Positions 12,587 to 24,402 of a stretch of DNA of 64,000 bases are shown in pieces. Within the stretch, counting starts at the first letter, position 1; each line of letters begins with the position of its first letter. Origin of the DNA: Sphagnum compactum (taxonomy: Eukaryota > Bryophyta > Sphagnopsida > Sphagnales); NCBI GenBank assembly GCA_965153455.1, contig OZ234499.1, positions 558,001 to 622,000 on the forward strand, written 5' to 3'. The notes below the pieces were generated by a model. The model did no database searches. It was not told where the DNA came from and worked only from the letters and a program-made list of their open reading frames with translations. A program made the translations under genes and the position numbers.

Positions 12587-15500
12587 ATGGAGGAGCAGTT
12601 TGCGGAATTCCGTGTGGAACTGGACCAGACAGGAAGCGTGTATGAGCAGCTGCGGATCATAGCTGCCAACCTCGACTCCTTCATACGTCTTATGCAAGCG
12701 GCGCTGATGCCTATCCACCACTGCTCCTTCCCACGTACCAATTTCTTTTCTTTTCCTTTCTTTTTTTGCATTTCCCTCCTCCTCCTCCTCCTCCTCCTCC
12801 TCCATATATATATCCTAACCAACAATTCCTTTGAAAATAATTCTTCTGTGAGAAAGGAATTGGTTCTATAGCATGTTACGACTCTCCTCTTTTCCAGTTT
12901 TTCATTATAGAAGTACAATACTGTGCGGGTGCTACGCGGTTTCTAATGCATTTGAAGTAAGTAGTATTTGAAAATAGTCTGCCCCTGAGATTCATAACCC
13001 TACCTTTTTCTGCTTGCATGTAATTCCTTCCTCATACAAGTTCTAAATCCGCAGAAGAAAGAAAAAAATCGCAGTAGAAAGTGCTGGCACAATGAGAGAT
13101 TTGCGGGATTTGGGGAAAACCCTGGCAGTGGCTTTTGTCATGCTGCTGCTGCTGGGGTCTGAAATTGTAGCAAATCTGTCTCAGCCAGTCCTTTCCTCAA
13201 AAGCTACGATCACTATGTTTGTGTACTGCTCTGTATTTAATGAAGTAATGAACAAAATGAGTCATCTTGTAAGATGCCTACACTGTATGCAGCTGCCAAG
13301 CCCCCAGGTATTCATCTTCTTCAAGGAGTCTAGGTATTTGCTCCTTCTATACCTAAAATCTAGGAGGTTGTGTATCTATATGTGAGAATGTAGAAACTGA
13401 GAACATATGGCTGGTTGCATATCAGCTACGGAAAACATTTGCAAATTGAGGTATACCGTTCTTCATAGAGCAATCAGTAGGCTATGCATGATGTCAGTTT
13501 CCATTGAACTCACAGTTTGGTTTTCAATTTGATATGTGAATATCACCTTGATGTGATGAGAGTTTGAGAGATACCAGACATTTTGGCTCCTCTGAGAGTA
13601 TGTCTGTCCACCCCCAAGATTGTGTTTTAAGTTCTGATTGAGATTGATGTCATGGGAGGTTAACAGAAGTGAAAGAGAAGGTGAAGGGTTACATGTCAGA
13701 TTTGTGTGGACTGTATGCACAACTAGCCCATGTGATCAAGGACAAGCCTGGCCAGTACTACAGGTATTTTGGTTGCATTATTTCAGAACAACTTTTTTCC
13801 TCATGTAATGTCCTCTTGCTCGTTAAGAGACAGAAGAAAATAGGTAGAGTTAATATGATGAGTTTTTGTGAGAAACAGGCACTTGTTGCATGCATAAATG
13901 CACATCAGGTGTCTTTGTAGGGTTAATGCCTTCACCTCTTTGAAGCCCTCTGATGAGGGTATCTTGCAGCAGAAAACTCATGAGGATCTGTAGTAGTCCA
14001 ATTTATAATGTGAATTGTCTGACCCTGGCAAAACCACTGTTGTAGACTTGCAGGGTAGCTTCTGTCCTAGCATAAACCAGTTTAAGGCTTTACAAATCAG
14101 AAGCATCTCGTCTGAGTTGGTAAGACATGCCATGGTCGGTTGCATGGTGAATTCTTCTGCTAGTTTTGTTGCGTTAATAGGTCCAACCACTGCTTGTTGG
14201 TACTGGGTTGTTGCGGTTTAGGTACCATGACCTGTGGCGGAATCAGACAAGCACAGTGGTGTTTGTACTTGCGTTTCTTCACTGGCTGGATACAGGTGGC
14301 CTTTTGACTCACACTGAGACAGAAGCTCTCCTGAACTGTAAGTATTGTAGGCAGAAGGCCAAATTCCATCCAGTAACTTGCCCTTTGCAGTTGGATTTTA
14401 TTACATTGATTTCTGTTGAAGAGTACTAAAAACCACTTTTCTATTTTCCACCATATACATGTGATTTGGAAATTTGTATGACACTCATAATGTTGTACCA
14501 CACTCATTCTTATCACGTCTGTTTTGGTTTGTCCAGAACTGACATAACAGTTACCCTTCAAATTGTTATTGCAGTATTTTCTCTGCAATCTCATAGATAA
14601 ATAAATGACTTGGAATATGCATAAGGTTCTCTTACAATACATGTCCAAAAAGCATCTGGAAGCATACTCAGTCAGACCGCTGATCTGTGCAGTGGATCCA
14701 GCAGTGTTTGGCATTGACCTCGAGGACTATCTGATTGGTATGTATATTATTACAGCTACTGGTCATAGTCAATGCTCAGAAGAACCATGATCACGCAAGC
14801 TTGTCTTTTGGTGCCAAAGTAGTACATTCTTGCCATCTTTGTTGACATGGGTGCCATAGAGAATTCTCTGTATAGGAGCTGAGCGATTCATGCCTTGGCA
14901 GGTCTCTGCAGTTTCTCAAATGAGCTGGTATGTTTGTTATCCAACACCTACCCCAGTGGTTGCAATGTCTGCAATTCAGGGGAATCTATATGCAATTATT
15001 CAAATGATTAGATCGGTACAAGTCTTCTCAGTCATGGCCACAAATTTGCACCATGACAAGCATTTTGTTGATCAATGGCCTGGACAATTGCACAATGTGG
15101 ATCTTTGGTGCAAGAGATGTGTGTTATATAGTGAGTTCAATTTCTCAAGCACCTGAATAGACTTATGATTGCAGTCTTATCAATTTCATTAGAGGGAATG
15201 AAGACCTTTTACACTTCATGTAACAGTTGCTGAATTGGACAGAATTAGTTCTTCCTTCTCCATTTTGTCTTGCATCTACAAGAGTGTTGGTTAAACAGGC
15301 TAAGTACTCTGGAACTGTGCAATGATGTGCAGCCTAGGTATGTTGTCAACCGTGTTACAGCAGGTGATTACAACTGCCCAAAGGAGGTATCAACATTTTT
15401 AGGTGATCTGTACACTGCATTCCGCACTCTGAATTTGCGCAATGATCACCTGCGCAAACGATTTGATGGTATGGCCAGGTTTACCTCCACATGAAACTAG

Positions 15501-15747
15501 TATGGGTATCTCAGCAGATCTCATATATGTCAACATGCTTAGCCTTTTTTGTTAAACTTCCTGAGTGTAAACTTGTAGCTGTTGTGGAACTGAGGTCATT
15601 TCCTTTATCTGACCAGGTATAAAATATGATCTCAAGAAAGTGGAGGAAGTTTTGTACGATGTCAAAATTCGTGGACTTCTTACTGGGCCATCTCTGCAGG
15701 CTACAGCAACAGGCAATGAGAGCAATGTGGCCACCAGCCACCAATAA
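12587..15747 (+). CDS. Translin, ssDNA/RNA-binding subunit of the translin-TRAX (C3PO) complex
   Basis: Seven exons: 12587-12734, 13667-13763, 14222-14337, 14702-14737, 14902-14927, 15333-15468 and 15617-15747. All have GT-AG borders and compatible phases, and they sum to 690 nt (229 aa), the normal translin length. Diagnostic blocks are DKPGQYYR with YHDLW across exons 2/3, the FLHWLDTGGLL helix in exon 3, DLEDYLIG in exon 4, PRYVVNRVTAGDYNCP with NLRNDHLRKRFDG in exon 6, and KYDLKKVEEVLYDVKIRGL in exon 7. Family knowledge: translin is an all-helical protein that forms an octameric ring and, with TRAX, processes small RNAs and tRNA fragments. The start at 12587 is the first ATG after the leader. 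Exons 4 and 5 are very small (36 and 26 nt). The gene converges with TRAP-beta, with about 960 bases between the two stop codons. Confidence 0.93.
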
Positions 15748-16705
15748 TGGCAAGTCATATGTATAGGCAATTGGAAGATCTTTGATGCCTGCACCCATCA
15801 CTAGCTCACTGAATGGATCTTTGGAGAAGGTGGGAGGAATCAGACTTTCAAACCACCTTTTAAGTGAAGCAAATGGGCCACAGCCAGCTGAGGCAAACAA
15901 ATGGTAAAATCTTACTGAAAATTTCATGCATTTCAATGGTAGAAACAAGGGCATCTCACAATGTTCATAGCATGAATTGTGTCAGGCTTTTGCTGGAGCA
16001 ACCATCCAACACTTGACCAGCACCACCTCAAGGTGGGCACGGCTGTGTCATCTAATGGGGAATACAAATATGGTGTCCAGATGAATCCTGCTGTCACCCT
16101 CTCAAACAGTTCAAGATAGGTGCACATCTCATCATAAATTATATAGAATTGCAGAAACACAGCTGATGAAGGTATGCCAAATTTTGTATTGGGGCACAGT
16201 AACCATCTAAGCATGTAGTACTGCAAACATCTGTCACATGTCCCACATAGCTTGTGGTCATCAGGGTCATCAGCACCTCACACAGTGGCAATTCCAGATG
16301 TATTGCACAAGTTCTGCACAAGGTTATTGTTTTCAAGGGCTGGAAGGTCGAAAGACCAACAATAGGAACAACAGCAGTACAATTCAGAATAGAGGGATTC
16401 CACATGGACCTGCAGTAGCCTGGTACATATGCCTCAACTAAACCACACATTTTGAACCCCTTGTTCCACACACATACCTGGAGACAGTTACCAAATTGCA
16501 AGCACACCAATACCATTTTGCTATTAAAGCCATCAAGTATAGAGCACACCCATCAGCTAGGCCAGAAGCTCTCACCATTGGCCACAAATAAGCGCACATT
16601 AAATCTCCAACAAAAATGTCCATACAACAAGAGGGGAGGGTACAATGGCCAATCGATCCTGTGCATCTGAAGCCATACCTGCCTGAACAAACAACGCTGT
16701 CAACA
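15748..16705. other. Convergent intergenic region between translin and TRAP-beta
   Basis: This must hold the 3' untranslated regions and polyadenylation signals of two genes that face each other. Several open frames on the minus strand (for example 15933-16549) are Cys/Trp-rich and have no recognisable domain, so I treat them as non-coding. Confidence 0.5.
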
Positions 16706-18289
16706 CTACCTGCGTTTCTTGTTCAACCTTGAATGCTTTGCTGATTTGGATGGGCTGATCAACAGGTATATGAAAAGGCCAACTATGGTAACCACAATCA
16801 CAAGAGGACCGTACTTCACTGCAAGCTTCTGCACAAATGAAAAAATGCCACAGGTCAGAAAATCTTTTGTATTCTTATATATAACTTCAATTGCACTCCA
16901 TTTGGACTTTGATTGCCATTGTGGAACAAAATTTGTCAGATAGTGCTTGCTTGGTGCTCATCTAACAACAGCTCCTTCTCTGACACTCAACTAGTGCAAC
17001 ATTCTCTCTAGTTCGTTCCATGCAGTTCTTTCAACATACAAGCCACATAACAATGTGAAAGAAAATCAAGGACCCATCACCATGACAACACTAGACACAA
17101 AGAAAGGAGTTATGAACTCACCTTCACCTGTGCATAGAATGATGCATCCATTGCCCCACCACCCCCAGAAACACACACACACATACAAAACGAGCAGCCA
17201 TGTTTTCTTGTCAGTAAATGAAGAACTTGGTAGACGATATCAAGGGGCAAAGATATCCACCGTGAAGGGCTAATTTCTGTACAACAATAGTAGAGCATCT
17301 GGACACCAGGATTTCATTCAGAACTTTACACTGTATGCTTACCCAGTCATACTTCTTCTCGGCTGGCTTGTCAGACAGGATATCAAGCAATGGAAGGGGT
17401 GTAGAGAATGCCTCCTGCAAAAAACCCTCAAACCATGTCAGGATTCCCCTTCCTGCCTGTAATAATCACCTCCCACAATAGTGTCTATCACAAGGCATAT
17501 CCATCTCTTGAGTGTAATGCACGTGCACCTGCAAGGCTGACTTGCTTGCAACTCGGTATTTTACCACGGCTGGGGACCCAGAGAAGGGTCCTTTACTTCT
17601 AGCTTCCACAGTGAAAGAATGTGATTGCGATCCACCCCTGTATTTCAAACTTACAAATGCAAAGGTCAGGTGCTGTGAGATCAAAACTTGAGATCTTGTC
17701 CTTAAATGATAACCCCAAAAGACTATTTCCTGTCAAACATCTTGAGCTATTTGTTCACCCACAAATGGGATTTGAGAACTTGTTTGCTCACTTACACTTC
17801 TAGCTTCTCCCACGTACGAGAAGTGTTTCCAGAGACCAGGCTGAAGAGAGCAGACGGCCATGTGTCGTCTGTCAAGCTCACATCATAAGCCGTGCTGCAA
17901 AATTCATCGCCAACCAGAGCATGCACCCATTTCATTTTCCCTCAAAACCAAACTAGCAAATAAAACTCTAAAGTAGAAAACGCATTCCTCTGTTTACTGT
18001 CGTCCGAGCTCAAGGTCCCACAACAACAACAAAAATACTGAAACAGGGCTCTAAAGTGAAGAAAGAAAAGGGAGAAGGGAACCCCCCAAAGAAAACAGGT
18101 TCAAGAGAAGCACACTCACGCGGATCCGGCGTTGTGCAGAGTGATGGCAACGTTGACTCGCTCCCCACCCTTCACTTTCTGAAGGGTAGCCTTCTTGTGC
18201 ACCACCAGGAAGGCAGTGTCCGCTGCCGTAGCGAGAACCAACAACGCAAGCAACATCAGGGACACGAAATGCAACCGCAAGGAGCCCAT
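16706..18289 (-). CDS. Translocon-associated protein subunit beta (TRAP-beta / SSR2)
   Basis: Five exons on the minus strand: 18289-18120, 17894-17796, 17637-17529, 17414-17343 and 16828-16706, in compatible phases, giving 190 aa. The product starts with a hydrophobic signal peptide (residues ~1-22), then the luminal domain beginning with TAFLVVHKKATLQKVKGGER. Further TRAP-beta hallmarks are YDVSLTDDTWP and SGNTSRTWEKLE (exon 2, with a likely N-glycosylation site NTS), HSFTVEARSKGPFSGSPAVV (exon 3) and STPLPLLDILSDKPAEKK (exon 4). Exon 5 gives one transmembrane helix (PLVIVVTIVGLFIYLLI) and a short basic cytosolic tail ending KKRR. Family role: TRAP binds the Sec61 translocon at the ER and assists entry of some secretory proteins. 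An in-frame ATG nine codons upstream (18316) is an alternative start; I prefer 18289 because it gives a conventional signal peptide. Confidence 0.93.
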
Positions 18290-18406
18290 TGCTGCCAAGA
18301 GAGAGAACAGAGGCACCGATCGTCTGCGCCTTCTCCGTTCCTATTCTTCCAGGAAAACCGAAAGCCTTGAAGCAAAATGCGCTTCTTGGACGCAATCTCA
18401 AACCAG

Positions 18407-18438
18407 TTTAGGGTTTGTTGGGTGTTCCTTTAGGGTTT
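18407..18438 (-). promoter_or_regulatory. Two telo-box motifs upstream of TRAP-beta
   Basis: TTTAGGGTTT occurs at 18407-18416 and 18429-18438; on the gene strand this is AAACCCTAAA. The motifs lie 118 and 140 bases upstream of the chosen start codon. In plants, AAACCCTAA telo-boxes are common in promoters of growth-linked, translation-related genes and bind Myb-type telomere-repeat proteins. The sequence match is direct; the function is inferred. Confidence 0.55.
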
Positions 18439-18539
18439 GGAAATTAATTGTTTTTTTTCTTTTCCGCCAAATAACAAAAATTTGTGAAGGGAAATATTGA
18501 ATCTTCAAGAATATTTTATTGTGTGGAAATGAAAATTTC

Positions 18540-19100
18540 AAAATTATTTAGTTATTCAACAAACATGTGTTGAAGCTGGCCAAGGTACTAGGGGTACCAA
18601 GTTTGACTGGAAAAACCAGCATTGCGTGGTTCTTTGAATTTTGAAAGACCCGCAGGTTCTGATTCTTTTTATAAAATCTCCAGAAATCAGAGAACCGGTG
18701 GTTCCAGTTCTTCCAAAACAATTCAAAATCAAAGAACCATCGGTTCCAGTTATCTCGAATACCTTCAAGAACCAGCAGTTCTCTGACTGGTTCTTCGACT
18801 TTTTCCTCTTTTTTTTGAGAATTGTGATTATATATATTACACTAGTGTGTGCCCCGTGCATAATGCACAGGTGTGTTATTTCAACAATGTTTGGTTCAAC
18901 CTCGTCGAGCCCCCCCCCCCCCCCCCCCGCTCGGTCCTTCGCATTTTCCACTCTGGTTCTTTAACCCGTCGATCCCCCCGGTTCTTCGCATTTCCCACTC
19001 CAGTTCTTTAATCTTTCGATTTCGATTCTTTAGAACCCAACAAGAACGAAAGAACCATCGGTTCCTTTCATTTCAACAACCTTGCATATTACTATATATA
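18540..19100. repeat. Palindromic GAACC/GGTTC repeat cluster with a TIR-like end
   Basis: At 18551-18590 the sequence copies the right terminal repeat of the 10.1-12.2 kb element (CAACAAACATGTGT...GGCCAAGGTACT). The following 500 bases are studded with GGTTCTTTGAA and with AGAACC-NNN-GGTTCC palindromes: AGAACCGGTGGTTCC and AGAACCATCGGTTCC twice, about 300 bases apart. A run of 19 C residues lies at 18910-18928. There are no coding features. Confidence 0.75.
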
Positions 19101-19197
19101 ATAATATCCGTGCTTTCATCTTAATAAAGATTTTGCCCCTGTTTTGTTTTTTCCCACTTCCATTTAATTTTTGAACCCCCAAAAACATAAGTGTAGG

Positions 19198-19298
19198 GTA
19201 AAGCCCATAGCCACCGGCTTTACTGGAATAGGGGGGCTCTGTAAGGGGAAGCTGAGCACAGGCCCAATTTCAGTAAAGGGTGTAGCCAAGGGCTTTAC
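19198..19298. repeat. Pair of GTAAAG...CTTTAC hairpins
   Basis: GTAAAGCC (19198-19205) pairs with GGCTTTAC (19216-19223), and GTAAAG (from 19272) pairs with CTTTAC (ending 19298). Both enclose a TAGCCA word. This looks like a small fold-back element. A related stretch (TTACTG, then GGGCCTGTGC) occurs inside the Helitron at about 28277-28297. Confidence 0.5.
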
Positions 19299-20870
19299 AT
19301 CAGCCTTTTTTTTTTGGCCGAACTGGTTTAGGGTAACACTGTCGTTGGATGAGGATTAGAGTGCCAGTTTTCATATTTCTAATGCAGGCCAAAATTCCTG
19401 AGTGACTTTGGCATCTCTGGCCTTCCATCAAAGATGAGCCCTTACATCATGACTTAATGTTTCCGAACTCATGAATCTGGTCAATTAACTCCTGTACCCT
19501 AGACTGACAGTTAGGGTAGGATCATATAGTCCGGCGCGGCTGCGTCTCCTTGCTACACATGCCACGTCACCCGTTAACGTGACACCTGAGCGAATCCGCC
19601 TGTCTCTCACGGGTGGGGCCCATCCTACGGGTGTCGTGTCTCTAGGGGTCTATGTAGTGTGCTACTGTCCGTCCGGAGTCAGGGGAAGGAACTTTCTTCC
19701 TTTAATATATATAATATCAAAATCGGTTCTTTGAATATATTGAGAACCGGGAAGTAAGTGAGTATATACCTCAGTTGATACCTGACAGGTATTTGCCCCT
19801 CGGTTCTAAGAACCACCCAACATCGGTAAAAATCCCAGGCCGCCTCTTTTATTAGAAGTAACTCTAGATAAGTAGATGGTTTATACATAGGTAAGGGTTG
19901 TTTTTACTACCTACAAACTAACAACCCACTCGTGAGTTGTTAGTAGGTAGGTAGTTTAGGTAGGTAGTTTAAAAAAAGCACTGAGCTAACCACCATGGTT
20001 AGCTAGAGAACTAGAACTCAACAGAAAAAGCTATTTCCTGAGACCACTTACCATCCATTCTTCATGGTGCACTTGTGAGTGCTGGTTCACTGTGACCCAT
20101 GGTTGACCCTTAATTCGGTAGGCCCTCATTCTCAAAAGAACCCTGTTTTCAAATTTTACCCCTACACTTTCCCCATCATAAAGCACAAGGCAAATGTGCC
20201 CATGAATCTAAACAAACATAGGTCACAAGACCTAGGAGGCATAGGGTTCTCAGGCCTATAAATAGGAGTAAGAACACTCCCAATCTTAAGGAGTTGGCAT
20301 AATATCCCTCCAACTTCCTAGAAGGGATATTCATTGAAATAGGGTGCACTCCAAATACACTTAGGAAATTTCTCCAAGTGCTTTCCTAGAAGGGATATTC
20401 ATTGATGTAAGGTGCACTCCAAATACACTTAGGAAATTTCTACAAGTGCTTTCCCTTGTTTAAGGGTGAGATCTTCTTTGGTCCCTTGTAATTTGCAATT
20501 AACATCTGTGCATCTAAGGTTTGTGACAGTTGCATCTTATTTTATGTGACCACAATCTGAGCATGTTTGAAATTTCTAGAGGTTAGGGTGGCTACCCCAA
20601 AGGAACCTTACAAAGTTGGGCAAGATATTCCACCTCTTGACATTTCCAAATACGAGTTTGAAGCATTACGAGCTTGGTGGGTTTCTTATTTTTTATGCTC
20701 ATACACGATGTGATAGAGGTTTTGTGCTAATGTATTTCTAATGTTGAAAATAGGACCTCATGTCAACAATTAGAAAAGGAAAGCATAGTCTTTATTGTTA
20801 TGGAACTAGAATCCTATTGTCTAAGTTTTGATTCGGTTTATCAGTAATGACTTTTGTGCTATTTCAAACT
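19299..20870. other. Repeat-rich intergenic DNA
   Basis: A GC-rich patch at 19500-19680 contains self-complementary pieces such as CACGTCACCCGTTAACGTGAC. GGTTCTTTGAA...GAGAACC and GGTTCTAAGAACC palindromes lie at 19724-19812. Positions 19867-20010 carry a dispersed repeat shared with 9424-9466 and, inverted, with about 60600-60730; it includes ACTGAGCTAACCACCATGG, whose complement resembles a tRNA A box. A 68-bp unit is duplicated in tandem at 20313-20380 and 20381-20448. No gene is seen. Confidence 0.6.
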
Positions 20871-20874
20871 AATG

Positions 20875-23800
20875 CAGGTAATTGGTCTTGTGTTCCTTTC
20901 ATTGACATCCATCTTTTATGTCACATCTTGGAGTACAATTTGCTTGACCCTGGGTACGAATTGATGCAACAAAACTTCAAAATACAATTTGATAAAATTC
21001 AACATGTAGTTGTGGTTTGTGATGTGGTATTCTACTTCAATAGTTGGAAGATATGTATTGAAGCATCTAGCTAGAGTAACTAAGTACTTAAAAGGTCTTT
21101 TGATGATTTTTTTTACAAATATTGTTGATGAGCTTATAATTCTTTGCTATCAATAGACTAGAATCATATGGAGGTAGACTATGCATTAAATATATCCATG
21201 GAACTACCAAATCTATGGAACTAGCAGGTTGGTGTTTGAATGAACATATGCACCATTGGTGTGAGCACATCCATTGAATTGGGAGAAGAGAGGCAACAAT
21301 GTCATTTCTTACTTGGCACAATTGAGATGACATGGCTTTGTCATTGCCACCTTTGATGCAAATTCAAGCATCCACATACAATGTTCACTATCCTCTGTAA
21401 TCTTGTTCTTGACTTAGTGATGACCATCATCACCCAATTAGGAAGTGCATTGCATGTGTGTTTTGTTTTCTTGGTAAAGTTGGATCCAATCTTTGTAATA
21501 AAGTAGAAATTACAGTGTCCCCAAGCAATGTCAACTATGATCAAGATGTGTCAAACAATTCCCAATTGTCTTCAAGTTGTCAATAAGTTATCTTCAAGTT
21601 TTTGTGAAATTGTCAACTAGTTGCCAAACACTTGTCTTCAAATTTCCTTCAAGTTATCAAGTAGTTTGTTTGCCTACACACATGAATCATGGTGTACGAA
21701 TAGTGATGCTGTAAAATTATGGCTTTACATTAGAGAGAATTGATTTTTAAATTGGATGATATGTTGTTTTTGCAGGTATGAGGGGATTGTTGATGGCCTA
21801 CCTGGTCCTTTGTGGATCATCACACATGATATTGCTCTAGATAAGAGCTGGAAATAGAGCGGGCTTCTAAACTCATGGTACAAAAAATGCACCTTATACA
21901 TTACATCATGGTATAACCTCTTTCAAATGATGAAGAATTAACACCCAATTTTGTGATAGCTTGTCCTCTTGTTATAAATGGTGAGTTGCATCAGTGGAAG
22001 GTTAGTGTAGCTTTTTCTTTTATCTTAACAAAATGAGGCAATGATGCACTTTTTCCAACTTTGTGGGAAGTACTTTGGCATCAGACATATATCAAAACAT
22101 GGGAGCATTCTAGAGGCTTGGGGAATGATTAACAAGATGTCATCTAAAGATGTGGTAGCTAGGATGAACATCATTAATTGGGGCATATGTAGTATAACAA
22201 GCAAAACAAAAGAGAAGCAAGGGGAAAAAGCCAGTTGTTATTGTGAAAAAAAAAGGTGGACTTGTCGCAGGTGCATCTAAGGGGAAGGAGTTGTGGGATG
22301 ATGTGATCTGCACACTCAGTATTCGATATTTGGACTACTCTATAATAGACATTAACCAATAGTGCCTTATAGACATTGAAAAAATTAAGGAAGAGCTTAA
22401 TAAGGAATTTGAGTGGGAGGAACCTCCATTATCCTTCATTGGCTTAAATAAATCTTTGGGAGCTTTCATGAATTGAGAAAAAGCAAGGTTGAAACAACAT
22501 TGAGTGAAAAACCCATCATCCCAACCTCCTCCCCACTGCCCACAACAAGAATGGGAACGACTGAAAACATATTAGACTGATAGCAAGTCCATATAAAAAG
22601 TAATGGTGAGCTGCCCACACTATTTTACAACCTATTTGAAGATGCACCACATAGCTGCACTTATTGTTTTTTTAATCTTCTATCCTAGATACTCACAATT
22701 GAATGTGGCATGTTTATGTGCGAAACAAATGTCAAAAGTGTGAAGGATTGTCACTAATTTGAGCAAGCTTGGGAGACAAGGGAGGGTAGGGATGGTAGCC
22801 AAATTGGTAGTTTAACATTATCCAATATCTATATGGTGTAGTTGTAACGCATTGAGGGCTTATGATGTGTGATTGGGACACACTATGCAAAGGCAAGAAA
22901 AACCAATGGTCCCTTTCATTGGCAAAAATGGCCAATGAGATGTTGGCACAAAAATAAATGAGTTTCCATTCTCCAATACAATGGGATGTTCTTTGAATGT
23001 TTTGTTTGTTTGTGGAGTTGTTTGTTGTCCAATTTGTAATTCCAATTGATCTTACAATCACCAAAATATGTCAATCCAAAGTGGAAATGATAGCAGGTGC
23101 TAACAATGATCTATTAATTACATTGGGGTGTTATTGCACGAGGATTAGTCTTGGTGGTGGTCAATTTAAAGCTAGTAGTTGCCAACTTCCACATTTAGCC
23201 AATGAATTGTTTGGTTCCATTGTGTGTTACAAAGTTAACGACTTGTGGCCCTGGCTATGAACTATGGGTAATGTAGTTATTGTATGGCTTAAGATGATAA
23301 TCAAGTTATATGTTGTCCATAATCATCAGTCGCCAATTTTGACCTTCATAGAATGATCTTATTTTTGTGTTTAAATATGACACTTTGTAGACATTCCTAA
23401 CAAAAGCAACCAATGGGAGGTAGGGCAAGGGTCCGTAAGCAATAGGGTGGGGACCTTGGCAAGCAACATGATAGATCTCATGAAGCGGACAAAGGAGCGG
23501 ACATGTGCATTGGAATCATGTGTGTTTTTCATACGAAAAAATCTTCATGAATTGACAAGCTACATGAAAACGTTATTACCGTCATTGGGCTTGAAGCCTT
23601 TTGATGGGCAGTCCTTAACCATATAGAAGTGCAACATAGATGGAGGGCTTCTTCTTGAAGATGGCAACAACAAATTGGATGTGTGGCAAGGTAGTGGCAA
23701 AGTGGGTGTGATTAACAAGGTTGGGGGGGGGGAGGGGGGGTGGCAGTGTCTTATTTGGTGAGGATGGGGAGATTGTGGGGGAAGGCAATAGCAAATTGGG

Positions 23801-24272
23801 TGAGGATGGCAATGTTATGGGGGAGAGCAATGGAAAAATGAGTGTGGATGGAAAGGTTGTGGGGGGAAAGGAAGATGAATTTATATTTGATGCAATGACT
23901 AGAATTACTGGGATTATTGATGAGGTGAAGGGGGAGGGCAAAGAAGGTTCTAAAAATTCCCTAGTAACTAATGCAGATAAAAATGATGAGTTAGTTGGAA
24001 TCTCAAGTAGTCCAAACAAAGGGTTGTTTGAATGTAAGGATGGGGATGCCATCAAGGCGATAGTGGAGGAGGGAGAAGCCCCTTGTAAAGCTCTTATTGT
24101 GGTTGAGGAGGTGAAGGTAACTTGTAAAGTAAGCACAAAGGTGGGTAAAGGTCGGCAAGTCAATAAGAAGAATGCTGTGATGAAACAACAAAAAATCCCC
24201 AATGCTATGAATAAAGTATCCCCACTATTTTATGGGAAGATGAGATGTTTGTTGCTTGTATTTTTTGTGTGA
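20875..24272 (+). pseudogene. Decayed multi-block coding region, function unknown
   Basis: Several plus-strand blocks read like protein but are separated by stops or frame changes. They are 20875-21076 (ends KICIEASS), about 21915-22020 (NDEELTPNFVIACPLVINGE), 22205-22475 (a basic KRSKGKKP stretch, then IEKIKEELNKEFEWEEPP, with one in-frame TAG near 22361) and 23391-24270. The last block begins after a good acceptor (TTTGTAG), has one TAG near 23624, and is shifted across a G-rich tract at 23725-23740 into a 180-aa Gly/Asp/Glu/Lys-rich tail. A short block at 22095-22185 (GSILEAWGMINKMSSKDVV) resembles a pentatricopeptide repeat. I do not recognise the whole; an old transposon gene or a disrupted host gene are both possible. 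Confidence 0.4.
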
Positions 24273-24375
24273 ATTAATCTTTTGCCATGGCCAATTGTAT
24301 ATTTTTTCTAGATTTATTTTCTATGACAACTTCATCATTATAAGACTTATGGCCATGTAATCAACAAAAAATATA

Positions 24376-24402
24376 ATGCAACTACAGTTGGTCGCCCAAA
24401 GT
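24376..24402. repeat. 27-bp perfect inverted repeat, left copy, with TTGCAAC/GTTGT-rich flank
   Basis: The 27 bases starting ATGCAACTACAGTTGG at this position recur exactly, inverted, at 34975-35001, on the other side of the Helitron. The next 400 bases (24403-24800) are enriched in GTTGCAAC, TTACAACTAC and AGTTG words, like the 35.0-35.9 kb region. This suggests both belong to one older DNA transposon. Confidence 0.7.

Noticed and set aside
12347-12918. Minus-strand frames with poly-Glu/poly-Arg
   Set aside because: They are antisense to translin exon 1 and to a (CTC)n run at 12777-12802, which produces the poly-Glu artefact.
13092-13385. 97-aa plus-strand frame starting MRDLRDLGKTLAVAF with a hydrophobic start
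   Set aside because: It lies wholly in translin intron 1, has no translin similarity, and adding it would break the exon phases.
15933-16549. Cys/Trp-rich minus-strand frames between translin and TRAP-beta
   Set aside because: No domain, no splice-compatible neighbours, and located in the shared 3' flank of convergent genes.
23615-24202. 195-aa Pro/Ser/Thr-rich minus-strand frame
   Set aside because: It is the complement of the Gly/Asp-rich plus-strand block; its low-complexity composition follows from GGGGA-rich DNA.
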